NCBI RefSeq assembly: GCF_020618415.1
Contig: NZ_CP085344.1
Location: 2,007,001-2,071,000, forward strand
Direction: 5' to 3'
Source of the DNA: Cupriavidus sp. MP-37
GTDB lineage: Bacteria > Pseudomonadota > Gammaproteobacteria > Burkholderiales > Burkholderiaceae
Length of the DNA: 64,000 bases
How positions within the stretch are numbered: the first letter of the stretch is position 1; each line of letters begins with the position of its first letter. The notes under the pieces were generated by a model, which saw nothing but the letters and a program-made list of their open reading frames with translations, was not told where the DNA came from and did not search any database. Shown here in pieces: positions 9,930-21,118 of this stretch. Both the position numbers and the translations under genes were made by a program.

Positions 9930-9969
9930 GGGTCTCCTCCATGTTGTAGTGGGTGTGCTGCTTGGTAAC

Positions 9970-10021
9970 GCGAGAAAAAATGCGAGAAAAATGCGAGAAC
10001 GGCCGGCTTGCGGCCGGCCGT
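9970..10021 (-). terminator. Rho-independent terminator after the crotonase gene
   Basis: On the minus strand a 9-bp GC-rich hairpin (ACGGCCGGC ... GCCGGCCGT, 9999-10021) is followed by two T runs, each within a repeated TTTTTCTCGCA unit. It would end the thiolase-SDR-crotonase transcript. The tandem A-rich unit TGCGAGAAAAA (plus sense) is unusual. Confidence 0.75.
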
Positions 10022-10043
10022 CCTCAGGTCGGGGCGGAAGCTC

Positions 10044-10808
10044 TCACTTGCCCGTCCACACCGGCTTGCGCTTCTCGGCGAACGCGGCCGCGCCTTCGCG
10101 CGCGTCGGCGGAAGTGAAAACCGGATCGATCAGCGGCTTCTGCCGCGCGAACATTTCCTCGCGGGTCCAGTCGCCCGACTGCGCCACCACCTGCTTGCTG
10201 GCGGCGATGGCGAGCGGCCCGTTGGCGCCGACCGCATCGGCCAGTTGCAGCGCGGCGTCGAGCGCGCCGCCGGCATCGGTCAGGCGGTTGACCAGGCCCA
10301 GCTCGTAGGCGCGCTCGGCCGGCAGCATGTCGCCGGTCAACGCGTATTCCATCGCCACGTGGTACGGCACGCGGCGCGGCAGGCGGATCAGGCCGCCGGC
10401 GGCGGCGGCCAGGCCGCGCTTGACTTCAGGCAGGCCGAACTTCGCCGCGCGCGAGGCCACCACCAGGTCGCAGGCCAGCACCAGCTCGAAGCCGCCGGCC
10501 AGCGCATAGCCCTCGACCGCGGCAATCAGCACCTTGCGCGGCGGCCGTTCGGTCAGGCCGCCGAAGCCGCGGCCGGGAATGCTCGGGCGCTTGCCGGCCA
10601 GGAAGCCCTTCAGGTCCATGCCGGAGCAGAAGGTGCCGCCGGCGCCGGTCAGCACCGCCAGGCTCAGGTCATCGCGCGCATCGAGTTCATCCAGCGCGGC
10701 GGCAATTGCCGTGGCGGTCTCGAAGTCCATTGCATTGCGGGCCTCGGGACGGTTGATGGTCAGCACCATCACGTTGCCGCGGATTTCCTTCAGCAGGGTA
10801 TCGCTCAT
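10044..10808 (-). CDS. Enoyl-CoA hydratase/isomerase family protein (crotonase)
   Basis: This 254-residue crotonase-fold protein has the expected oxyanion-hole segments (GTFCSGMDLKGF and AVEGYALAGGFELVLACD) and LPEVKRGLAAAAGG. It is likely to hydrate an enoyl-CoA; the exact substrate is unknown. It follows an SDR by 27 bp and a thiolase upstream of that, giving the three activities needed for one beta-oxidation turn apart from the dehydrogenase. Confidence 0.9.
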   Translation of the reverse strand: MSDTLLKEIRGNVMVLTINRPEARNAMDFETATAIAAALDELDARDDLSLAVLTGAGGTFCSGMDLKGFLAGKRPSIPGRGFGGLTERPPRKVLIAAVEGYALAGGFELVLACDLVVASRAAKFGLPEVKRGLAAAAGGLIRLPRRVPYHVAMEYALTGDMLPAERAYELGLVNRLTDAGGALDAALQLADAVGANGPLAIAASKQVVAQSGDWTREEMFARQKPLIDPVFTSADAREGAAAFAEKRKPVWTGK

Positions 10809-10835
10809 GGGTCTCTCCTGTCTGGGTCGTCCGGC

Positions 10836-11600
10836 TCAGCGCGGCGCCATGCGGATGGCGCCGTCGAGGCGGATGGTCTCGCCGTTGAGCATCGGGTTCT
10901 CGAGGATGTGCAGCGCGGTCGAGGCGTATTCGTCGGGCGCGCCCAGGCGCGCCGGGTGCGGCACCATGGCGCCGAGCGAGGCGCGCACGTTCTCGGGCAG
11001 CTTGGCCAGCAGCGGGGTGTCGAACAGCCCCGGGGCGATGGTGCAGACGCGGATCGCGCGCTGCGCCAGGTCGCGTGCGGCGACCAGCGTCATGCCGACG
11101 ATGCCGGCCTTGGCCGAGGCATAGGGAATCTGGCCGATCTGGCCTTCGTAGGCCGCCACCGAGGCCGTCAGCACGCAGGCGCCGCGTTCGCCGTCGACCA
11201 GCTCGTTCTTCGCCATGCGCGCGGCGCCCAAGCGCAGCGCGTTGAAGGTGCCGATCAGGTTGATGCGCACGATCGACTCGTACTTTCCCAGCGAGCCCGG
11301 CGAGCCGTCCTTCTCGACCACGCGCACCGGGCCGCCCAGGCCGGCGCAATGGATCAGCGCGCGCAGCGGGGCCACGGCCTCGGCGGCGTCGTAGACCGCG
11401 TTCATCTGCCCGGTGTCGGTCACGTCGGCCTTGACGAAGCGGACCTTGCCGCCGAACTCGTCGACCACGGCGTTGCCGCGCTCTTCCGACAGGTCGGCGA
11501 TGACCACGTCGACGCCGCGTTCCACCAGGCGCCGCACGCAGGCCAGGCCCAGGCCGGAAGCGCCGCCGGTGACGACGGCGGACATATTGGTCAGTTTCAT
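10836..11600 (-). CDS. SDR, 3-hydroxyacyl-CoA dehydrogenase type II-like
   Basis: This 254-residue SDR has the cofactor loop TGGASGLGLACVRRL and the YASAKAGIVGMTL catalytic segment; the ILENPMLNGETIRLDGAIRM ending resembles HSD10-type 3-hydroxyacyl-CoA dehydrogenases. The longer open frame starts at 11693, but ATG at 11600 directly precedes the Rossmann fold and has AAGGAGACACACC in front, so that start is used. It lies 44 bp after the thiolase stop and is part of the same operon. Confidence 0.9.
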   Translation of the reverse strand: MKLTNMSAVVTGGASGLGLACVRRLVERGVDVVIADLSEERGNAVVDEFGGKVRFVKADVTDTGQMNAVYDAAEAVAPLRALIHCAGLGGPVRVVEKDGSPGSLGKYESIVRINLIGTFNALRLGAARMAKNELVDGERGACVLTASVAAYEGQIGQIPYASAKAGIVGMTLVAARDLAQRAIRVCTIAPGLFDTPLLAKLPENVRASLGAMVPHPARLGAPDEYASTALHILENPMLNGETIRLDGAIRMAPR

Positions 11601-11644
11601 GGTGTGTCTCCTTGATGGGAAATCGGGATGGGGCAGGGCGTTGC

Positions 11645-12823
11645 TTACAGGCGCTCGATGATGGTGGCGTTGGCCATGCCGCCGGCTTCGCACATCGACT
11701 GCAGGCCATAGCGCTGGCCGCTGTCTTCCAGCGCATGCAGCATGGTGGTCATCAGCCGCACGCCCGAGGCGCCCAGCGGATGGCCCAGCGCAATCGCGCC
11801 GCCGCGCGGGTTCAGCCGCGCCGGGTCGGCGCCGAGCGCCTTTTGCCAGGCCAGCGGCACGCAGGCAAAGGCTTCGTTGATTTCGTAATGGTCGATCTGC
11901 TCCAGCGTCAGCCCGCTCTTCTTGATTGCGCGCTGGCTGGCGGGGATGGGCGCGGTCAGCATCGCGATCGGATCGTCGCCGCAGACGTCGAACGCGACAA
12001 AGCGCGCGCGCGGCTTCAAACCCAGGCGCTGCGCCATCGACTCGCTCATCAGCAGCATCGCGGCGGCGCCGTCGCTGATCTGCGAGGCATTGCCGGCGGT
12101 CACGTTCCAGCCGATCTGCGGGAAGCGCGCGCTGAGCTCGTCGTTGCGAAACGACGCCTGCAGCGTGCCCAGCTTCTCCACCGAGGTGCCGGGGCGGATG
12201 GTCTCGTCTTGCGCGACCACGCCGTTGGGCGTGCTGATGCCCAGGATCTCGCGGCGGAACGCACCGCTCGCGCGCGCGCCGGCGGCCAGTTCGTGCGAGC
12301 GGGCCGAGTAGGTGTCCATCTGCTCGCGCGACAGCTCGTATCTGGCCGCGACCAGCTCGGCCGCGACGCCTTGCGACACCAGGCCGGGCGCGTAGCGCGC
12401 TTCCATCGACGGGCCATACGGGTTCTGGCCGATGCGCGCCGAGCCCATCGGCACCCGGCTCATCGACTCGATGCCGCAGGCGATGACGATGTCATAGGCC
12501 CCGGCCATGATGCCCTGCGCGGCAAAGTGCACCGCCTGCTGGCTGGACCCGCACTTGCGGTCGATGGTGGTGGCCGGCACGTGCTCGGGGAAGCCTGCCG
12601 CCAGCCACGCGACCCGGCCGGGACCGGCGGATTGCTCGCCCGCCTGCGTCACGCAGCCGGTGATGACGTCGTCGACCAGGCCCGGGTCCAGCCGGTTGCG
12701 TTCGACCAGGCCCTTGAGCACCTGCGCCAGCAGTTCGGTGGCATGGAGTTCGGTAAAGGCCGAGCCCGGCTTGGAGCGGCCCATCGGGCTGCGGATGGCG
12801 TCGACGATGACGGCTTGTTGCAT
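11645..12823 (-). CDS. Acetyl-CoA acyltransferase (thiolase)
   Basis: This 392-residue thiolase starts at MQQAVIVDAIRSPMGRS with GGAGACTCCGC before the ATG; upstream in-frame codons are rejected. The nucleophilic Cys is in DRKCGSSQQAVHFAAQG, the NEAFA motif is present, and the C-terminal GHPLGASGVRL segment and CEAGGMANA are the family signatures. It should cleave 3-ketoacyl-CoA. As the first gene of the minus-strand operon, it is divergent from the IclR gene and probably controlled by it. Confidence 0.93.
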   Translation of the reverse strand: MQQAVIVDAIRSPMGRSKPGSAFTELHATELLAQVLKGLVERNRLDPGLVDDVITGCVTQAGEQSAGPGRVAWLAAGFPEHVPATTIDRKCGSSQQAVHFAAQGIMAGAYDIVIACGIESMSRVPMGSARIGQNPYGPSMEARYAPGLVSQGVAAELVAARYELSREQMDTYSARSHELAAGARASGAFRREILGISTPNGVVAQDETIRPGTSVEKLGTLQASFRNDELSARFPQIGWNVTAGNASQISDGAAAMLLMSESMAQRLGLKPRARFVAFDVCGDDPIAMLTAPIPASQRAIKKSGLTLEQIDHYEINEAFACVPLAWQKALGADPARLNPRGGAIALGHPLGASGVRLMTTMLHALEDSGQRYGLQSMCEAGGMANATIIERL

Positions 12824-12870
12824 GCGGAGTCTCCTGAAAAAGCTGAGCGTTGCGAGTCGTGATGGGGATA

Positions 12871-13019
12871 TTGAGACGTCTGTATCGAAAAGTGATCGTC
12901 GGATACGATGAATTGGGATTCTGGCGTCGGAATATCGCCATGTAAACGCAAAAGACCTGGTTTGACTTTCGAAAAGGCGAAGGGCAACATCCGGGTTTTG
13001 AGACACGCGTATCAAAAAA
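12871..13019. promoter_or_regulatory. Divergent control region with two direct repeats (IclR/thiolase)
   Basis: Two 22-bp direct repeats occur at 12871-12892 (TTGAGACGTCTGTATCGAAA...) and 12998-13019 (TTGAGACACGCGTATCAAAA...), with about 16 of 22 positions shared. Between them is a short inverted repeat ATCGT-N5-ACGAT (12894-12908). The region separates the divergent thiolase operon and IclR gene, so the repeats are candidate IclR operators. This is inference from position and symmetry. Confidence 0.45.
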
Positions 13020-13039
13020 CTTCAGATTCAGGCCCTGCG

Positions 13040-13855
13040 ATGACTAATGCTCCACATGCCTCCGTGGCCCCGCCATCCGCCGACGCCGACGGCGAGGCCC
13101 GCCTTGTCAGCGCACTGGCGCGCGGCGTCTCGATCCTCAACTGCTTCTCGCCGACGGTGCAGGAACTCAGCAGCCGGGAACTGATGGAGCGCACCGGCCT
13201 GGCCAAGCCGACCCTGTTCCGGCTGCTCGACACGCTGTGCGGGCTGGGCCTGCTGCATTACTCGGAACGGCTGTCGCGCTATGTTCCCGGCGTCGGCCTG
13301 ATCAACCTGGCCGCGCCGGCGCTGGCGCGCATGACGATCCGCCAGCTGGCGCGCCCGGCGATGCAGGAACTGGCCGACCATAGCGCCGGGCAGGTCGAGC
13401 TGATCGTCGGCAGCGGCCATGCGCTGACTTACGTCGAGATCGCGCAGGGCGTCGGCAGCCATGTGTTCCGGCCGGAGGTCGGCACGCGCGTATCGGTCTC
13501 GCGCACCGGCTCGGGCCGCGCATATCTGCTGCGGCTGGACCAGGCCGAGCGCGAGGCGTATCTGGCCCAGCTGCGCGCCGCCGATCCGCCGCGCGCCGAC
13601 TGGCTGCAGGCACGCCTGGCCGATGCCGCGCGCGACCTGCAGGAGCACGGCTTCTGCCGCGGCCATCGCGACCTGCACCGCGAGGTGGAGTCGGTGGCCG
13701 TGCCGATGCGCGCGCGCCGCGACGGCGAGGCGTGGATCTTCGCCGCGTCGGTGCCGGTGTTCAGCCCGCAGAGCCAGTTGCTGGAGCAGGATATCGGCCC
13801 GCGCCTGGTCAGCCTGGTGCGCAATGTCGAAGGGGCGCTGGGCGTGGCAGGCTAG
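13040..13855 (+). CDS. IclR-family transcriptional regulator
   Basis: This 271-residue regulator has an N-terminal winged helix (about residues 25-85: VSALARGVSILNCF, SSRELMERTGLAKPTLFRLL) and a C-terminal effector-binding domain with FRPEVGTRVSVSRTGSGRAYL and the DLHREVESVAVPM segment. Upstream in-frame codons exist from 12908 but fall in the operator-like region, so ATG 13040 is chosen. Divergence from the thiolase operon suggests it senses an intermediate of that pathway. Confidence 0.9.
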   Translation: MTNAPHASVAPPSADADGEARLVSALARGVSILNCFSPTVQELSSRELMERTGLAKPTLFRLLDTLCGLGLLHYSERLSRYVPGVGLINLAAPALARMTIRQLARPAMQELADHSAGQVELIVGSGHALTYVEIAQGVGSHVFRPEVGTRVSVSRTGSGRAYLLRLDQAEREAYLAQLRAADPPRADWLQARLADAARDLQEHGFCRGHRDLHREVESVAVPMRARRDGEAWIFAASVPVFSPQSQLLEQDIGPRLVSLVRNVEGALGVAG

Positions 13856-13882
13856 GGCCGCGCCAGCGAGATTGCGCCGGCC

Positions 13883-13921
13883 GCTTCAGTTGCCGGCTTC
13901 AGTTGCCGGCTTCAGTTGCCG
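13883..13921. repeat. Three perfect tandem copies of a 13-bp unit
   Basis: GCTTCAGTTGCCG occurs three times head to tail. The last copy includes the stop codon and final codon of the minus-strand crotonase gene, so the array extends its 3' untranslated region. This looks like slippage duplication. Confidence 0.9.
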
Positions 13922-14709
13922 GTAAAGACCGGCGTGCGTTTGTCGAGGAAGGCCTGCACCGCTTCGCGGTGGTCGGCGGTCTGGTGCGACAGCGCCTGGA
14001 AGCCGGCCGACAGTTCCAGCAGCGTATCCAGCCGGGTATGCATGGCTTCGCGCATCAGGCGCTTGGCCAGCCGCACCGCGTGCGGCGGATTGGCGGCGAT
14101 GCGGCCGGCCAGCTCATACGCGGTGGGCAGCAGCGCGTCGGGCGCGACCACGCGCGACACCAGGTTCCATTCGAGCGCCAGCCTGGCATCGATCGGCTGG
14201 CCGGTAAAGGTCATCTCGGCGGCCCGCGACAGCCCGATCACGCGCGGCAGCAGCCACGCGCCGCCGTCGCCGGGAATGATGCCGAGCTTGACGAAGGACT
14301 CGGCGAACTGCGCGCGTTCCGAGGCAATGCGGATGTCGCACATGCAGGCCAGGTCCAGCCCCGCGCCCATGGCCGCGCCATTGACCGCGGCGATCACCGG
14401 CACCTCCAGGTTGAACAGCGCCAGCGGCAGCCGCTGGATGCCGCAGCGGTAGTCCTGGCGGATCTCCATGCCCGGCACCGCGCCCGAGGCCTGGCGCTCC
14501 ATGTCCTTGATATTGCCGCCAGACGAGAACGCCGTGCCGGCGCCGGTGATCACCACCGCGCGCACGCTGCGGTCGCCGTGGATACGGTCGATCGCGGCCA
14601 GGAACTCCGCCACCGCGGTATTGCCGGTCAGCGGATTGCGCCGCTCGGGCTCGTTCATGGTCAGCGTGACGATGTGGTCCTGCTGTTCGTAGAGAAGGAA
14701 CTGGCTCAT
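13912..14709 (-). CDS. Enoyl-CoA hydratase/isomerase family protein (crotonase)
   Basis: This 265-residue crotonase has the oxyanion-hole segments AFSSGGNIKDM and AVNGAAMGAGLDLACMCD, and LGIIPGDGGAWLLPR. It is a second, divergent paralogue of the crotonase at 10044. It is monocistronic, ending next to the IclR gene. Substrate unknown; the conserved acidic residue positions cannot be assigned with confidence from the sequence alone. Confidence 0.9.
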   Translation of the reverse strand: MSQFLLYEQQDHIVTLTMNEPERRNPLTGNTAVAEFLAAIDRIHGDRSVRAVVITGAGTAFSSGGNIKDMERQASGAVPGMEIRQDYRCGIQRLPLALFNLEVPVIAAVNGAAMGAGLDLACMCDIRIASERAQFAESFVKLGIIPGDGGAWLLPRVIGLSRAAEMTFTGQPIDARLALEWNLVSRVVAPDALLPTAYELAGRIAANPPHAVRLAKRLMREAMHTRLDTLLELSAGFQALSHQTADHREAVQAFLDKRTPVFTGN

Positions 14710-15093
14710 GGTGATGGCTCCGGATGCGGGGGTGGGAGGGCATGTCCTGGCGCCAAGGCTAAGCCACGCGTGCGCCGGCGTCTAATATTCATTTCTTCAT
14801 CACCGATATTCATTGGATATCATCCGCGCGAGCCGTCTGTCCCTGTGCCGCTGCGCTGGCGGTCGGCGGGCAGTCTTCAGTTTCTTGTGCAAGCCGATGA
14901 TTTTTTTGCGAATCGTGGTGATTGGCTGGCACGGCTGGCGCAATGACGGCAGAATCCGGAAGGTAGCGGCCGGGACCGCCGGCCCAGAGAATCCAGACCA
15001 TGACCACCGCCCCGACTATCCGACTCGCATCCATTTCCCGATCTGCCGCCCGGCACGTCGCCGGCGCGCGCACGCCGGCCGCAACCCCGGGCA
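14710..15093. other. Intergenic region between crotonase and mnhA
   Basis: About 380 bp without a convincing gene. It must hold the divergent promoters for the crotonase and the mnh operon. An ATATTCAT motif is repeated at about 14784 and 14806, and an AT-richer stretch there is the likeliest promoter location. No terminator or riboswitch is evident. Confidence 0.5.
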
Positions 15094-17915
<2,822 letters not shown>

Positions 17916-17916
<1 letters not shown>

Positions 17917-18302
17917 TGGCCGCGCTCTACGCCATTGCCATCGGCATCCTGACCGCCGCCGGCATCTACCTGCTGCTGCGCGAGCGCGTGTTCACGGTGG
18001 TGCTGGGGCTGACCCTGCTGTCGTATGCGGTCAGCCTGTTCCTGCTGGGCATGGGGCGGTTGTCGATCGGCCGGCCGCCGGTGATCGCGCCGGGGGCCAG
18101 CTATGCCGACCCGCTGCCGCAGGCGCTGGTGCTGACCGCCATCGTCATCGCCTTCGGCATGACCGCGTTCGCGGTGGTGCTGGCGCTGCGCTCGCTGGGC
18201 CTCACCGGCAGCGACCATGTCGACGCCGCCGGCCGGCCGCCGGCGCATGACGGCGATGCCGCCGCAGGCGGCAACGCTGGCGACAAGGAGCCGCGGCCAT
18301 GA
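17916..18302 (+). CDS. mnhC: Monovalent cation/H+ antiporter subunit C
   Basis: This 128-residue protein has three membrane helices and is NuoK-like. The GIYLLLRERVFTVVLGL and ADPLPQALVLTAIVIAFG segments are characteristic. The C-terminal 30 residues are hydrophilic and variable. It overlaps the stop of mnhA by one base and the start of mnhD by 4 bp. Confidence 0.93.
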
Positions 18303-19840
18303 TCCATGCCGTGCTGCTGCCCATCCTGATCCCGATGTTCGCGGGCGCGCTGCTGACGGCGATGCCGGCCCAGCGGCTGCACGCACAGCGCCTGGCCAGT
18401 GCGGTGGCGACGCTGCTGCTGGTGCCGGTGGCCGTGCTGCTGCTGCGCCATGCGGCCGGCGGCGAGATCGCGGTCTATGCCATGGGCAACTGGAGCGCGC
18501 CGTTCGGCATCGTGCTGCAGCTGGACCGCACCGGCGCGATGATGCTGGCCCTGACCGCGCTGCTTGCGGTGGCCGCGCTGGCCGCGGCGGGCGAGGGCAC
18601 GGCGCGCCAGGGGCGGCACTTCCACGCGCTGTTCCAGTTCCAGCTGATGGGCCTGAACGGCGCGTTCCTGGCGGGCGACCTGTTCAACCTCTTCGTTTTT
18701 TTCGAGGTCCTGCTGATCGCGTCCTATGCGCTGCTGGTGCATGGGGCGGGGCGCGCGCGCGTCGGCGCCGGCCTGCATTACGTGATCCTGAACCTGGTGG
18801 CGTCGTCGTTCTTCCTGGTCGCGATCGGCGTGCTGTACGGGCTCTCCGGCACGCTCAACATGGCGCACCTGGGGCTGCGGCTGGCCGGGCTGCCGGAGCA
18901 GGACCTGCCGCTGGCGGTGGCCGCGGGCGCGATGCTGATGCTGGTGTTCGCACTCAAGGCGGCGCTGTTCCCGCTCTACTTCTGGCTGCCGCGCGCCTAT
19001 GCCAGCGCGGCCGGGCCGGTGGCGGCGCTGTTCGCCATCATGACCAAGGTCGGCATCTACGCGATGCTGCGCTGCGATGCGCTGATCTTCGGCGGCGCGC
19101 AAGGGCTGCTGGGGCCGTTCCTGCATGACTGGGTGTTCGCGCTGGCGCTGGCCACGCTGGCGGTCGGGGCGCTGGGCGCGCTCGCCGCGACGGCGCTGCG
19201 TGCCATGACCAGCTACCTGGTGGTGGCGTCGGTCGGGCTGCTGGCAGCGTGCGTGTCGATGCAAAGCCAGGCCGGCTGGGCCGCGGCGCTGTACTACCTG
19301 CTCAGCACCACGCTGTGCACTGCAGCGCTGTTCCTGCTGGCCGATGCGCTCGAGCCCGAAGCCGCACGCACCGACGGCGTGCCGGTCAGCGCCTCGCGCC
19401 TGGCGGGGCTGCTATACCTGGTGGGCGTGGTTGCGGCGGTGGGCCTGCCGCCGCTGTCGGGCTTCCTGGGCAAGGCCATGATCCTGCGCGCCACGCCGGC
19501 GCCATGGATGCCGGTGCTGTGGCCGGCGGTGCTGGGCTCCAGCCTGCTGCTGCTGATCGCGGTCTCGCGCACCGGCACGCGGCTGCTGTGGCGCCTGCCG
19601 CATGAAGCGCAGCGCGTGGCCGAAGGCACGGAATACCTGGATGAGGACCATCCCGGCGCGGCGCGCCTGCGGGTGCGGCCGGATGCGCGCAAGCTGGCCT
19701 GCTGCATGCTGCTGCTGGCGGGCAACCTGGCACTGACCGTGGGCGCGCGTCCGGTCAGCGATTACGTCGCGGATGCCGCCGCGCAACTGCTGGACCGCGC
19801 CGCCTACCTGCGGGCGGTGCTGCCCGGCGAGCGGGGGTAG
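18299..19840 (+). CDS. mnhD: Monovalent cation/H+ antiporter subunit D
   Basis: This 513-residue NuoM/N-like proton-translocating subunit shows FNLFVFFEVLLIASYALL, LKAALFPLYFWLPRAY and the LPPLSGFLGKAMIL segment. Length and order in the operon fit MnhD/MrpD. It starts by a 4-bp overlap with mnhC and ends 3 bp before mnhE. Confidence 0.94.
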   Translation: MIHAVLLPILIPMFAGALLTAMPAQRLHAQRLASAVATLLLVPVAVLLLRHAAGGEIAVYAMGNWSAPFGIVLQLDRTGAMMLALTALLAVAALAAAGEGTARQGRHFHALFQFQLMGLNGAFLAGDLFNLFVFFEVLLIASYALLVHGAGRARVGAGLHYVILNLVASSFFLVAIGVLYGLSGTLNMAHLGLRLAGLPEQDLPLAVAAGAMLMLVFALKAALFPLYFWLPRAYASAAGPVAALFAIMTKVGIYAMLRCDALIFGGAQGLLGPFLHDWVFALALATLAVGALGALAATALRAMTSYLVVASVGLLAACVSMQSQAGWAAALYYLLSTTLCTAALFLLADALEPEAARTDGVPVSASRLAGLLYLVGVVAAVGLPPLSGFLGKAMILRATPAPWMPVLWPAVLGSSLLLLIAVSRTGTRLLWRLPHEAQRVAEGTEYLDEDHPGAARLRVRPDARKLACCMLLLAGNLALTVGARPVSDYVADAAAQLLDRAAYLRAVLPGERG

Positions 19841-19843
19841 GCC

Positions 19844-20347
19844 ATGTTGCGTCGTCTGCTGCCCCATCCCTGGCTCAGCCTGATCCTGATGCTGATGTGG
19901 CTGATGCTGGTCCAGAGCATCGCGCCCGGACACTGGCTGCTGGGCGCGGCCCTCGGCTGGGCCATCGGCCGGCTGGCCGACCGCTGGCTGGTGCTGGGCG
20001 CCTTCCGCCTGTCGCGCCCGGACCTGATCCTGCGCCTCAGCTTCCATGTGCTGATCGATATCATCAAAGCCAACCTGGAAGTGGCCGTGATGGTGCTGGG
20101 ACGCACCGCGCGACTGCGTCCGGCGTTTATCGTGGTGCCGCTCGACGTCGAGCATGAACTTGCCACCACCGCGCTGATCAGCATCGTTTCGCTCAGTCCG
20201 GGCACGCTGTGTGCCGAACTGAGCGACGACCGCCGCGCCTTGCTGGTCCATGTGCTGGACCTGGAGGAAGAGGCCGCGCTGGTCGCGCTGATCAAGTCGC
20301 GCTATGAAACCCCGCTCAAGGAGATTTTCCAATGCTTGCCATCGTGA
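19844..20347 (+). CDS. mnhE: Monovalent cation/H+ antiporter subunit E
   Basis: This 167-residue subunit has N-terminal membrane helices (PWLSLILMLMWLMLV) and a soluble C-terminal domain with LSPGTLCAELSDDRRALLVHVLD, the usual MnhE signature. It overlaps mnhF by 16 bp, consistent with coupled translation. Confidence 0.93.
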   Translation: MLRRLLPHPWLSLILMLMWLMLVQSIAPGHWLLGAALGWAIGRLADRWLVLGAFRLSRPDLILRLSFHVLIDIIKANLEVAVMVLGRTARLRPAFIVVPLDVEHELATTALISIVSLSPGTLCAELSDDRRALLVHVLDLEEEAALVALIKSRYETPLKEIFQCLPS

Positions 20348-20604
20348 TACCGGTCTGCCTGGTGATCCTTGGCCTGGCCTTCCTGCTGACGCTGGGCCGG
20401 CTGCTGCGCGGGCCCAGCCTGCCGGATCGCATCGTCGCGCTCGATACGCTCAACATCAACGCCATCGCGCTGATCGTGGTGCTGGGCATCAGCCTGGACT
20501 CGGCGGTGTTTTTCGAAGCCGCGCTGCTGATTGCGGTGATGGGCTTTGTCGCCACCGTGGCGCTCTCCAAGTACCTGCAGCGCGGCGATATCATCGAATA
20601 CTAG
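20332..20604 (+). CDS. mnhF: Monovalent cation/H+ antiporter subunit F
   Basis: This 90-residue, three-helix subunit carries the MnhF motif RGPSLPDRIVALDTLNINAI. It lies between mnhE and mnhG in the standard order and should be part of the same membrane complex. Confidence 0.93.
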   Translation: MLAIVIPVCLVILGLAFLLTLGRLLRGPSLPDRIVALDTLNINAIALIVVLGISLDSAVFFEAALLIAVMGFVATVALSKYLQRGDIIEY

Positions 20605-20615
20605 GAGCCCGGCCC

Positions 20616-20960
20616 ATGCTGCATCCCGTTGCCGAATTCATCGTCTGCGCGCTGCTGCTGGTGGGCAGCGTGTTCATGCTGGTCGGGGCCATCGGCCTGT
20701 TCCGGCTGCCGGATTTCTTCATGCGCCTGCATGGGCCGACCAAGTCGACCACGCTGGGCGTGGGCGGCGTGGTGCTGGCCTCGGTGGCGTACTTCAGCTT
20801 CCGCGGCGACGCCACCCTGCATGAACTGCTGGTGACCGCCTTCCTGTTCCTGACCGCGCCGATCAGCGCCCACATGCTGGCCAAGGCCGCGCTGCAGCGG
20901 CAGCTGCCGGTGGACCCGCGCACGCGGGGGAGCGGGTGGATGCCGCGCATCCGCGATTGA
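20616..20960 (+). CDS. mnhG: Monovalent cation/H+ antiporter subunit G
   Basis: This 114-residue subunit has three helices and the signature GLFRLPDFFMRLHGPTKSTT with LFLTAPISAHMLAKAA. ATG 20616 is chosen because it begins the first helix and has CTAGGAGC before it. It is the last gene of the operon. Confidence 0.93.
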   Translation: MLHPVAEFIVCALLLVGSVFMLVGAIGLFRLPDFFMRLHGPTKSTTLGVGGVVLASVAYFSFRGDATLHELLVTAFLFLTAPISAHMLAKAALQRQLPVDPRTRGSGWMPRIRD

Positions 20961-21007
20961 GCGGGAGCCGGGGCAATCCACGGCATGCGCTTGCTGAACG
21001 GTTTTCT

Positions 21008-21033
21008 CCCCTCTCCCGCTTGCGGGAGAGGGG
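21008..21033. repeat. Perfect palindromic hairpin element
   Basis: CCCCTCTCCCGC and GCGGGAGAGGGG flank a two-base centre. This CTCTCCC-type hairpin is a common interspersed element in high-GC proteobacteria. It lies between the convergent mnhG and DUF72 genes and could terminate transcription, although it has no T run. Confidence 0.7.
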
Positions 21034-21118
21034 CGGGGGAGAGGGCCGGCGCATCCACGAAGTCAACCCCGTCAAGCCGCGCGCACCGGCATCCTCCCCC
21101 GAAATCCGGCGCTGAACC

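Noticed and set aside
21008..21033. Specific rho-independent terminator of mnhG
   Set aside because: The stem is strong but has no T run, and the same CTCTCCC hairpin type is a common dispersed repeat; kept as a repeat only.
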